Below are positions 1-5,683 of a DNA stretch of 5,860 nucleotides, piece by piece. The notes under the pieces are model-generated. The model saw only the letters and a list, made by a program, of their open reading frames with translations, made no database searches and was not told the DNA's origin. The translations under genes were made by a program, and so were the position numbers. The stretch is from Xanthobacteraceae bacterium. Lineage in GTDB: Bacteria > Pseudomonadota > Alphaproteobacteria > Rhizobiales > Xanthobacteraceae. Each line of letters opens with the position of its first letter. Position 1 is the stretch's first letter. The DNA lies in assembly GCA_030043175.1 (NCBI GenBank), contig JASHYD010000678.1, positions 1-5,860 of the forward strand. The letters are read 5' to 3'.

Positions 1-54
1 TCGTGCCCCTGCGGCTCGGGCAAGAAACACAAGCGCTGCCGCACTCGCGCCTAA
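1..54 (+). CDS. C-terminal end of a SEC-C motif protein (partial)
   Basis: Reading from base 1, 17 codons end at a TAA (52-54) and give SCPCGSGKKHKRCRTRA. The CPCGSGKKxKRC core is the SEC-C motif, a short zinc-binding tail found at the C-terminus of SecA, of YecA/UPF0149-like proteins and of many accessory proteins of unknown function. The usual pattern is CxC, eight residues, then C followed by C or H. Here the two first Cys and the third Cys are present, but the fourth ligand position is Arg, so zinc binding may be weakened or completed by a nearby His. The rest of the gene lies outside the window, so the parent protein cannot be named. The gene converges on the glycosyltransferase gene, with about 136 bp between the two stop codons. 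Confidence 0.8.
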   Translation, partial: SCPCGSGKKHKRCRTRA

Positions 55-190
55 TCGCTAGGCGCAATCGGTGGGGTCTAAAGGCCGCTTGCTGTCCAGT
101 GACTGACACGAGCCAAGCATGTACCTTCGCGAATACGGCCCAGGTGAACACCGAACTTCCGAACGATAACCATCGCTACAGCAGACACAC

Positions 191-934
191 CTAGGTAAAA
201 CGCGCTATTGTGTTGCCCACAAAATCATATGGTCCTACGTGCGTGAGTTTGCTGCGCGAATCGAGCCAGATTGTTCCTCCAAGCGCCCGCCACCGACTGC
301 AGAACGCGTAGTCCTCGCTGAGATAGTGTCCAGTTTTATGATCAATCACACAGTCGAAAAGGGCGAAGAGATTGGGACTCTGGCTAGGTAAGGCGCTGTC
401 GTGAGCCGCCGTGTAGCGCGTTTCTCGATATTTTTCCGCCATCAACTCCAGAACACGACGCTTGATCAACAGAAAACCCGCGCCGGCGTAAACACCCGTG
501 ACAAATCCGTCCGTGGTCTCGCGCTCTTCACCTTCGCACGGCACTCCTACGTAGCGAAGCTGAGCGGTTTGTAGAGGTTCTCCGCTAGCAGCGCGCTGGA
601 AAGCAGCTTGATCATAGTCGAGCAGTTTCAGCGGATACATGCCTGCCACGACATCCCGGTTGAAGTTCAACATTCGCTGAACCTGGTCCACACTGAAGCC
701 TATGTCCGCGTCAATGAACATCAGATGGGTTTCAGCTGGCTGGTCAAGAAAGCCTGCCACGATTGAATTTCGACCCCGAGTTATCAGAGATTCATAGGCG
801 ACAGTTACTATCGACACGTGTAGATCGGGTATTTTATGACAAAGTAAAGCACAGATAGATTGCATATATTGCGTGGTGACCACTCCGCCGTAGCAAGGGG
901 TGCCAATACGAAGACGAACTTGATTCCCGTTCAT
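191..934 (-). CDS. GT-A-like (family 2-type) glycosyltransferase, 247 aa
   Basis: This is predicted to be a soluble cytoplasmic sugar transferase using a nucleotide sugar and a divalent metal; donor and acceptor are unknown. The N-terminus has the first strand and loop RIGTPCYGG (residues 9-17), then ITRGRN (51-56) and the metal-binding DxD motif in FIDADIGF (73-80, D75 and D77). Near the C-terminus, LSEDYAF (205-211) matches the acidic catalytic segment of GT-A enzymes, and THVG (231-234) supplies a likely metal-binding His. There are no membrane segments. The frame stays open upstream to 1171, but I chose ATG 932-934 because homology-like sequence starts just after it and AGAGG lies a few bases upstream. 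About 250 aa is normal for a stand-alone enzyme of this kind. No glycan-synthesis genes are nearby, so its role is open. Fold assignment is confident; substrate is not. Confidence 0.85.
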   Translation of the reverse strand: MNGNQVRLRIGTPCYGGVVTTQYMQSICALLCHKIPDLHVSIVTVAYESLITRGRNSIVAGFLDQPAETHLMFIDADIGFSVDQVQRMLNFNRDVVAGMYPLKLLDYDQAAFQRAASGEPLQTAQLRYVGVPCEGEERETTDGFVTGVYAGAGFLLIKRRVLELMAEKYRETRYTAAHDSALPSQSPNLFALFDCVIDHKTGHYLSEDYAFCSRWRALGGTIWLDSRSKLTHVGPYDFVGNTIARFT

Positions 935-1293
935 GCCTGCCTCTGCCGATTTACGCCAGCTGTGACAGCCCGACAGGGCAATAACCAGTGAATAAATCAG
1001 GGCCCTGTCAGCGTTGTCTGCCATAACGGCAAATGAGCGCATCGCACTGAATAAGCCGCCCGCGCGAAGCTTTCCAATAGCACGGTCTCCTGCAACCCTG
1101 CAACTGCAGCCCTGGGGGGCAGGCGCGTTGCGGTCGCCGTCGCAAAGAGTCGAACGCCCGAAAACTGACAAGACAGCAAAGCGGGCATCTAAAACCTATA
1201 AACAAGTTGCAGGAAACCAGGGCTCAACTCACCTCGCTCTGGGTCATCAAGCCGAGGTCTACTGCAGGTCAATTCTCGATCTCCGACATCACC

Positions 1294-1323
1294 TTGAGTT
1301 GGCCGATGTCAATTAATTATACA
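1294..1323 (+). promoter_or_regulatory. Candidate sigma70-type promoter, plus strand
   Basis: TTGAGT (1294-1299), an 18-bp spacer and TATACA (1318-1323) form a fair match to -35 and -10 elements. It lies in an AT-rich island. Downstream on the same strand is only a 32-codon open frame (ATG 1355, stop 1451-1453) with a hydrophobic start, whose GGTGAG (1347-1352) is too close to the ATG to be a convincing ribosome binding site. Confidence 0.3.
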
Positions 1324-1334
1324 ATATTAATTAT
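1312..1334. repeat. AT-rich 9-bp direct repeat with inverted-repeat arms
   Basis: ATTAATTAT occurs at 1312-1320 and again at 1326-1334. The same stretch contains inverted arms AATTAAT (1311-1317) and ATTAATT (1326-1332). This could be a protein-binding site overlapping the two candidate promoters, or simply low-complexity sequence. Confidence 0.5.
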
Positions 1335-1343
1335 GCAGTTCAA
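1316..1343 (-). promoter_or_regulatory. Candidate sigma70-type promoter, minus strand
   Basis: On the minus strand TTGAAC (1343-1338), a 16-bp spacer and a perfect TATAAT (1321-1316) form a promoter-like pair. It points toward the glycosyltransferase gene, whose start is about 380 bp away, so it would give a long leader if used for that gene. AT-rich sequence produces such matches easily, hence the modest confidence. Confidence 0.35.
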
Positions 1344-2391
1344 CGCGGTGAGTTATGTCATTTCTTAATTTTTGTAATTTTTTTTACCTTGTTTTGATCG
1401 GCGTCGGTTTGCCGGGGGCAACCGAGATGAGCGACGACTTGAATGGTGGGTAGTGATAGATTGCTTACTACATCGATTCTTCCTGCTCTTCCAGCAGCAA
1501 TGCATTCAGCGATGTATCGAAACAGTTGCCGCAGAGTACGGGTGATGTGTAGAACGTCGCGTTCAATGCCGCCAAGCTCGCCGAGGCGGCCCAAGACGCT
1601 GGATGGGCAACCGGTCTCGCCCGAACCTTGGCCAGCGGAGGCCGCGTCCGCGAGTAACGCGCAGCGGGGCGGATTGAACTTTGCCTCGGCAGCGAATGAC
1701 GCGGAGTCGTCAGCACCGGCCGGCTCGACCCCAAAGAAGCACGAGCCCGGCGGAAGGAGGCACGTGAGGGATTGACAAACCCCGGCCCGTTACAGAAGCA
1801 AGGTTACTAGCGTACCGGTAGGAACTTGCTACGATGCCACAAAATGGCGCTACCCTGGGCAACGGGTCATAAATAGGACGATCGTTATATGGAGCAGTTG
1901 CGCGCACGACTCGTATCAGGTTCTTGGCCCAAGGCTGCCGTCGCCGCCCATCTACCCGACACGGCAGCTACCAGGATAAGCCGCCATCGATGAGCTGCCC
2001 GTGATTGGCTGAGGGTTCAATCTTCGCGCCGACAAGCCCCGCCAGCGGCGGTCTCGATTATCTCCCAGCGATTCGGCTCGCGTTGCGCGGACTGGTGCGC
2101 CGGAGGCAAAGCTTACCGGCTTCGAATCGCCGGACCAGCGGGGTGAGTCGCTCGACCATGTCATCACTCACCCGCCCACTATACCGCGCCCGGTAGACCA
2201 TTCGGTGAGCGAACCGCGCAACAGCAGTCGCAGACAATCCTCTTCTGAAGCATGCTTCGCTTTTGCCGCGGCCTTGAGCGCTGTAATTCATACGGCTGCG
2301 TGCGCATCTTTGGGTAGAATGACCGGTTCATGGTGTCTTTAACAGGCGACACAATCCGCACTTGGGAGAATTGAACCTAACTTTGGTCATG

Positions 2392-2403
2392 CGATCATGA
2401 TCG
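2392..2403. promoter_or_regulatory. Perfect 12-bp palindrome upstream of the formyltransferase gene
   Basis: CGATCATGATCG is a perfect palindrome centred about 42 bp before the ATG of the formyltransferase gene, a position suitable for an operator. I see no strong -35/-10 pair around it; TTGAAC at 2371-2376 has no good -10 partner. Function is unproven. Confidence 0.25.
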
Positions 2404-2423
2404 GCATGTGCTCCATTGTTTAT

Positions 2424-2430
2424 CGAGGAG
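2424..2430 (+). promoter_or_regulatory. Ribosome binding site deciding the formyltransferase start
   Basis: CGAGGAG ends 9 bases before ATG 2440. It selects this ATG over the in-frame TTG at 2416, which lies upstream of the site. Confidence 0.75.
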
Positions 2431-2439
2431 CACTTCACC

Positions 2440-3321
2440 ATGCGCTTCGCATATGCTGGCTTCGATTGTTGGCGCGTCGTGTTCGACGCGTTCGTCGCGC
2501 ACGGCTGGGAACCCGTGGCGCTGTACACGCAGCCGCTCGACAACCGGCTGGACTCCAACGACGAGATGGTGGCTCGCGCCACACATTTCGACATTCCGGT
2601 GCAGCTGTCGAAGATCCGTCCCGACGACCTGCGCGCGCTCGAGCAGCAGGATTGCGACGCGCTGATCATCGGCGGCTACCGCTGGAAGATTCCAGACTGG
2701 AGCGCGCATCTGCGTTACGCCGTCAACTTTCATCCTTCACCGTTACCCGAGGGCCGCGGCTCCTTTCCGCTGACGCAGGCGATACTCGAGGGCCGGCGCG
2801 AGTGGGGCATCAGTTGCCATCGCGTTGCGCCGAGCTTCGATACCGGCGCATTGCTCGACAGTGAGCGTTTCGCGCTGGACGCCGACGAATGTTACGAGAC
2901 CTTGCAACTGCGGCTGCAAATGGCCGCGCGGCGGCTCGCCACGCGCGTTGCGCGCGATTTTCAGCGGGCCTGGGACGAGAGCCAGCCACAGGGCAAGGGC
3001 AGCTACTGGCCCCTGCTCACCGACGCGCAGAAAACGCTGGATTTCACGCGCCCCGTCGACGAGGTCATGCGCGTCGTGCGCGCTTGCGGCCTCTCCGAAG
3101 AATGTCTTGCGCCGCTCCAGGGCATGCGCGTTTTCGTGCGGCGTGCAACCGCATGGGTCGAGGCCCACGACTACACGCCAGGGCAGATCGTGCACCGGTA
3201 CCGTCGATGGATCGTGATCGCCGCCGCCGATGGATTCGTCGCACTGATCGAGTGGAGTACGCTGAGCCCGACCCAGCGCAGCCTTGTCGGAGGTACCATC
3301 GATGGATCGTGCGGCCTGTAA
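2440..3321 (+). CDS. Formyltransferase-fold protein related to methionyl-tRNA formyltransferase, 293 aa
   Basis: Enzymes of this fold transfer a formyl group from 10-formyltetrahydrofolate to an amine; the family includes methionyl-tRNA formyltransferase, the ArnA N-terminal domain and sugar N-formyltransferases. The Asn-His-Asp triad is present: N96 and H98 in NFHPSPLPEGRG (96-107) and D134 in SFDTGALL (132-139). GISCH (123-127) matches the strand before the Asp loop. Residues 187-204 (GSYWPLLTDAQKTLDF region) fit the end of the catalytic domain. Residues about 246-272, PGQIV through ALIEW, resemble a short version of the C-terminal OB-like domain. At 293 aa it is slightly shorter than housekeeping Fmt (about 310-315) and lacks its usual SLLP form of the loop, so I think it is a specialised paralogue with unknown substrate. 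No def or sugar-nucleotide genes are adjacent. The last residues are unusual, since a 20-bp repeat of upstream sequence overlaps the 3' end. Confidence 0.85.
   Translation: MRFAYAGFDCWRVVFDAFVAHGWEPVALYTQPLDNRLDSNDEMVARATHFDIPVQLSKIRPDDLRALEQQDCDALIIGGYRWKIPDWSAHLRYAVNFHPSPLPEGRGSFPLTQAILEGRREWGISCHRVAPSFDTGALLDSERFALDADECYETLQLRLQMAARRLATRVARDFQRAWDESQPQGKGSYWPLLTDAQKTLDFTRPVDEVMRVVRACGLSEECLAPLQGMRVFVRRATAWVEAHDYTPGQIVHRYRRWIVIAAADGFVALIEWSTLSPTQRSLVGGTIDGSCGL
3197..3311 (+). repeat. 20-bp direct repeat spaced 95 bp, inside the formyltransferase 3' end
   Basis: GGTACCGTCGATGGATCGTG at 3197-3216 recurs at 3292-3311 with one mismatch (GTC to ATC). The 95-bp offset is not a multiple of three, so the two copies encode different peptides (HRYRRWIV versus GGTIDGSC). 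The second copy sets the last ten codons of the protein. Confidence 0.8.
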
Positions 3322-3396
3322 GTTCACCCGGCCGCGCGCGATCACGCCCAAAAGCAGCAGCAAGAACAACCAGCGATCGCATCTGAGCAGGTGCCT

Positions 3397-3414
3397 GCCA
3401 GGCGCGCGCCTGGC
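3397..3414. terminator. GC-rich hairpin after the formyltransferase gene (possible terminator)
   Basis: GCCAGGCGCGCGCCTGGC is a perfect 18-bp palindrome that can fold into a 7-bp stem with a GCGC loop, about 75 bp after the stop codon. There is no T tract on either side, so it does not qualify as a classic intrinsic terminator. It may stabilise an mRNA end or assist factor-dependent termination. Confidence 0.3.
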
Positions 3415-3516
3415 GCGACACCCCGGCCATCGCCGCCACCGCGACAGCGGCACACGCTTGTCGCCGCGGCACGCCGGGCGAAGCGATCAGACGCAGAATA
3501 CAAAGGATGTCACACG

Positions 3517-3540
3517 GCGGCAGAACCCGCGGCAGAACCC
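3517..3540 (+). repeat. Perfect 2 x 12 bp tandem repeat
   Basis: GCGGCAGAACCC occurs at 3517-3528 and immediately again at 3529-3540. It lies in the gap and is most simply a replication-slippage duplication. Confidence 0.85.
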
Positions 3541-3553
3541 ATGGACCTGCCTT

Positions 3554-3736
3554 ATGACCAACTGCCTGCACAACTGCGATATCATGAAGGCCGGCGAACG
3601 ATTCCCGGCGATGGTGGCCGCGGCACTGCGCCAAATCGTGCGCGCGATCTTGGTCATGAATGTCGGAGATCCGACCGACAGTTCCCTTGAAACCTGCAAC
3701 ATGACCCACGCGTGCAGGCGAGGGGGGACAGCATGA
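3554..3736 (+). pseudogene. Remnant C-terminus of a paralogue of the downstream Tat-signal protein
   Basis: In the frame ending at TGA 3734-3736, the stretch KAGERFPAMVAAALRQIV (3587-3640) aligns without gaps to KAGEQFPAMIATALQKMV of the next gene (4108-4161), with 12 of 18 residues identical. The bases match at most shared codons too, so this is common descent rather than composition. Upstream of about 3572 and after 3640 the similarity stops, and no Tat signal or body of the protein is present. An ATG at 3554 would give a 60-aa product, but no ribosome binding site precedes it. Its stop overlaps the ATG of the next gene as ATGA. I read it as a decayed tandem copy; a short expressed protein cannot be excluded. 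Confidence 0.55.
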
Positions 3737-4179
3737 AAGCCACTACAGTATCGCGCCGGCAGATGCTGGCGACCATGCCGGCTGCGGCCGCTACAATGAC
3801 GGGAGGCACTGCCACTGCGGGGGCATCGCCAGATGATCCGGTGTTCGCCGCCGTTGAGCGACACCGCCAGGCGATCCAAGCGCGATTGCTGGCGCTCCGT
3901 ACAGACCAGCCCGATGACATTTCCAATCAGTTGCTGAGCGCGGAAGGCGATGCGTTCCTCGCCTGGCTGCAAACGCCGCCGACCACGCTGGCCGGCGTGG
4001 TCGCCACCCTTGAGCATGCCTCGTGCCGTCCGTCGGACAATGTCTTGCCGGGCGACTACACGTACGCACACCTAGCGGAGAGCGCGCAGTATTTCGGCAA
4101 CATCCGGAAGGCCGGCGAGCAGTTTCCGGCGATGATCGCCACAGCGCTGCAAAAAATGGTGGTTGAGAAATCACTTTAA
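3733..4179 (+). CDS. Small exported protein with twin-arginine signal, 148 aa
   Basis: The start ATG 3733 is chosen because AGGGGGG (3721-3727) lies five bases upstream and because it gives a clean signal peptide. That signal has the twin-arginine motif SRRQML (residues 7-12), an alanine-rich weakly hydrophobic stretch to about residue 24, and a likely cleavage near residue 30. The protein would then be exported folded by the Tat system. The mature part is about 118 residues: a helical segment DPVFAAVERHRQAI (35-48), a central PPTTLAGVVATLEHAS (82-97) and a C-terminal helix KAGEQFPAMIATAL (126-139). I recognise this layout from short uncharacterised proteins common in Rhizobiales and relatives, where the Tat motif is often annotated but no function is known. 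There is no cofactor-binding motif, so why Tat is used is unclear. It converges on the protease pseudogene. Confidence 0.8.
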   Translation: MKATTVSRRQMLATMPAAAATMTGGTATAGASPDDPVFAAVERHRQAIQARLLALRTDQPDDISNQLLSAEGDAFLAWLQTPPTTLAGVVATLEHASCRPSDNVLPGDYTYAHLAESAQYFGNIRKAGEQFPAMIATALQKMVVEKSL

Positions 4180-4259
4180 GAAACCACTACAACGAATGCG
4201 TAACGTAGACTCATGTTGTGTCGTCATCAATTTCCGCCAAGCTTCGTCCATCCTGTTGG

Positions 4260-4279
4260 ACCGGCGAGAACCCGGTTTT
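4260..4279 (+). terminator. Weak intrinsic terminator candidate
   Basis: ACCGG (4260-4264) and CCGGT (4272-4276) form a 5-bp stem with a 7-base loop, extendable by a G-T pair, followed by TTTT ending at 4279. It is about 80 bp after the Tat-signal gene and lies in the 112-bp gap between two convergent genes. The stem is short, so the call is tentative. Confidence 0.3.
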
Positions 4280-4291
4280 GTCGACGTCCCG

Positions 4292-5124
4292 TCACCGTCC
4301 CCTCAGAATGTCGTTCATCTGCTTCGTGTCGAGTTGCCCGGGCGCTGTGACGGGCGTGCTTAGGGCCTGATCCGGCGCCGCCGGCCGCTCGGGTGTTGCT
4401 GGTGTGGCGATGCGCTTTAGCGTAGGGCTTACAGCGAGGATCGGCGCGAACAGCGTGGCCGTGTTGAAGCTCGACGGATCCTTCGGATCGAGGCCCCCCT
4501 CCTTGTGGAGCGCTTCAATCTCGCCACGCGTATCAAAGAGCAGCGAGCCGGAGCTGCCACCGAGCGTTTCGCAGTGATGCGGCAGTTCCGTGGCTTCGGT
4601 TGCTCGCGCGGCGCGAGACAGTGGAACCGGCTCATCATCTTGGGGCGTCCGAGCAGGTGATGGATCACCGTCAACGACTGGCCGGGCAGCCCAGGGGCGA
4701 ATTGGAGTTTGACCGCTCTATAGGCAGTGTTGGACTGGCCTTCCGCCTTGACGAGCGCATAGTCGAGCGGGGCGTTCCATTCGGTGGACTTGACAGCGAT
4801 GGCGTAGCGTTCTGCGCGCTTGCCGTCGAGCGCCAGGTAGTCGAACAAGATCGACGCCTTGACGGGCTCGAGCTCGCCCTCGGTAGGCAGGCAGTGATGG
4901 TTGGTAAGGATGTAGTTGTCCGCGAGCAGTGAGCCGGTGCAAGAGACGCCGATTTCCTCGCCAGGCCTGCGGTTGCGCAGCACCACATCGATTTGGCCGA
5001 TTGGCCGGGCCAGGGCGGCGATCGGATTCTTAGCGTCGAGTTCGCCGATCGGCTCGAAGGCGCCGTTGTTGGCTGCGATGTAGGTCGCGGCGTTGTGGCA
5101 GCACGTTCGCGAACATCGCTCCAA
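4292..5124 (-). pseudogene. Trypsin-like serine protease, disrupted by a frameshift
   Basis: The upstream frame, read from about 5095, gives GVSCTGSLLADNYILTNHHC, whose second His (codon 4896-4894) matches the catalytic His of chymotrypsin-fold proteases. LDYALVKAEG carries the catalytic Asp (codon 4764-4762). This frame loses sense after SRFHC (Cys codon 4620-4618). The family sequence resumes in another frame from about 4600: TEATELPHHCETLGGSSGSL, with the nucleophile Ser at 4552-4550, then EALHKEGG and a proline-rich tail to TGA 4294-4292. All three triad residues are thus encoded, but not in one frame. The change equals one missing base (or two extra) between about 4590 and 4618. That interval contains CTCGCGCGGCGCGAG (4603-4617), a perfect GC hairpin. 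The N-terminus looks cut: the only starts are a TTG at 5124 or internal codons, with no ribosome binding site. It could instead be a sequencing error in an intact gene. Confidence 0.75.
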
Positions 5125-5167
5125 CGTATTCGTCTATTTTTCTGGTCACGGCATCCCGGATTTGTAA
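5084..5167 (+). pseudogene. Fragment of a caspase-like (peptidase C14) domain
   Basis: The plus frame from 5084 to TAA 5165-5167 reads VAALWQHVREHRSNVFVYFSGHGIPDL. NVFVYFSGHG is the strand-plus-loop motif that carries the catalytic His of caspases, metacaspases and bacterial relatives (His codon 5147-5149); the preceding helix-like stretch also fits. Past the stop the frame continues TRQPALLSVEST before another stop, resembling the usual loop and LLPVD-like strand. A TAG lies at 5081-5083. The start of the domain and the Cys-containing part are absent from the window, so this is only about 30-40 codons of a domain normally over 200 residues. It overlaps the extreme 5' end of the protease pseudogene on the opposite strand, which marks a probable rearrangement point. 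The motif match is strong for its length; the gene identity is inferred. Confidence 0.6.
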
Positions 5168-5683
5168 ACCCGGCAACCCGCGCTGCTCTCGGTGGAGTCG
5201 ACATAGCCGCCGGTGGCGGTCTTTCGATCACGGCTCCGCCGCTCTGCGCGCGAGGGCACTCTCGTTTGCAGCGCGCTCCGGTAAGGAGAAATTGGACGAA
5301 AGGGAGGACAAGTGATTGTTGGCTCGCGTCTGAGTGCAACCCCATCCGAAAGGGAGGAGAAGTGATTGTTGGCTCGCGTCTGAGTGCAACCCCATCCTAG
5401 ACGGAAGTCAAAAGCTGAATCAACCGTAAAGCCGCCGCGGTAGAGCTCGGCGCCCGGGCGCAAACCAGCACCCGCCCACGCGGGCGCCGTGCGGCATCGC
5501 CAATACAGTTTGTGACAGCGTTGGATTGGAGAGTTGGAACGCCAAGCTGGTCGGCTTGCGCCCGTCTCACAATGAACGATCCAAGTCCATCCAAGGCGGG
5601 ACCTCGTTGCGTCGAGGGAGCATCTGTGCGAAGGTCAACCGACTCAACGATTGCGCGATTGACAGTCCATCTTTTGGTTTTGA
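5168..5683. other. Gap of about 515 bp with tandem duplication
   Basis: No gene is recognised. The gap holds the 2 x 50 bp tandem duplication (5298-5397), a small GC hairpin (CCCGC 5471-5475 with GCGGG 5480-5484) and an open plus frame from about 5427 to TGA 5685-5687 that lacks any ATG. Open frames on both strands read across the duplication but change frame between the copies. Confidence 0.5.
5298..5397 (+). repeat. Tandem duplication, 2 x 50 bp, one mismatch
   Basis: The unit begins GAAAGGGAGGA and ends GCAACCCCATCC. Copy one is 5298-5347 and copy two is 5348-5397, directly abutting; they differ only at the twelfth base (C 5309, G 5359). The unit length is not a multiple of three, so any coding frame shifts from copy to copy. 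Near identity indicates a recent event or maintained function. Confidence 0.95.

Larger units (their letters stand above)
935..2439. other. Gene-poor 1.5-kb region with decayed-looking coding scraps
   Basis: I find no intact gene with a start, ribosome binding site and recognisable domain. Several open frames of 60-110 codons exist on both strands, but they overlap one another and none has a recognisable motif. One plus frame (about 1355-1804) reads protein-like with interspersed stops, including three in a row at 1451-1459. It holds a short integrase-like segment at 1721-1774. An AT-rich island at about 1310-1390 interrupts the GC-rich background. A minus frame at 2058-2291 and a plus frame at about 2012-2340 are also open but unrecognised. 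The likeliest reading is old inserted DNA that has decayed. Confidence 0.5.
3322..3732. other. Gap of about 410 bp between formyltransferase and Tat-signal genes
   Basis: It holds no intact gene that I can recognise. It carries an 18-bp GC-rich palindrome (3397-3414), a perfect 2 x 12 bp tandem repeat (3517-3540) and a C-terminal fragment related to the following gene (about 3572-3640). A minus-strand leucine run in this region comes from AGC/CAG-rich sequence and looks artefactual. Confidence 0.5.

Noticed and set aside
935..1171. In-frame N-terminal extension of the glycosyltransferase carrying a lipobox-like LSGC
   Set aside because: The enzyme is expected in the cytoplasm, the family-like sequence starts right after ATG 934, and that ATG has its own AGAGG; the extension reads as low-quality sequence.
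1409..1421. Small hairpin TTGCC-GGG-GGCAA as a terminator
   Set aside because: The T run at 1378-1385 lies before it on the plus strand, and the minus strand is A-rich after it, so the order is wrong on both strands.
2118..2136. tRNA T-arm-like hairpin (CCGGC, TTCGAATC, GCCGG)
   Set aside because: The conserved G53-C61 pair is missing, and no acceptor, D or anticodon arms can be fitted around it.
2743..3453. Long minus-strand open frame with a leucine run, antisense to the formyltransferase
   Set aside because: It is an antisense shadow in GC-rich DNA; the leucines come from AGC/CAG-rich sequence, and the sense frame has the real motifs.
5298..5397. CRISPR-like array
   Set aside because: The two 50-bp units abut with no spacers between them, and there are only two.
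4993..5400. Plus-strand 135-codon frame across the protease 5' end and tandem repeat
   Set aside because: It is in a different frame from the caspase motif, contains no recognisable domain, and reads through the duplication in shifting frames.
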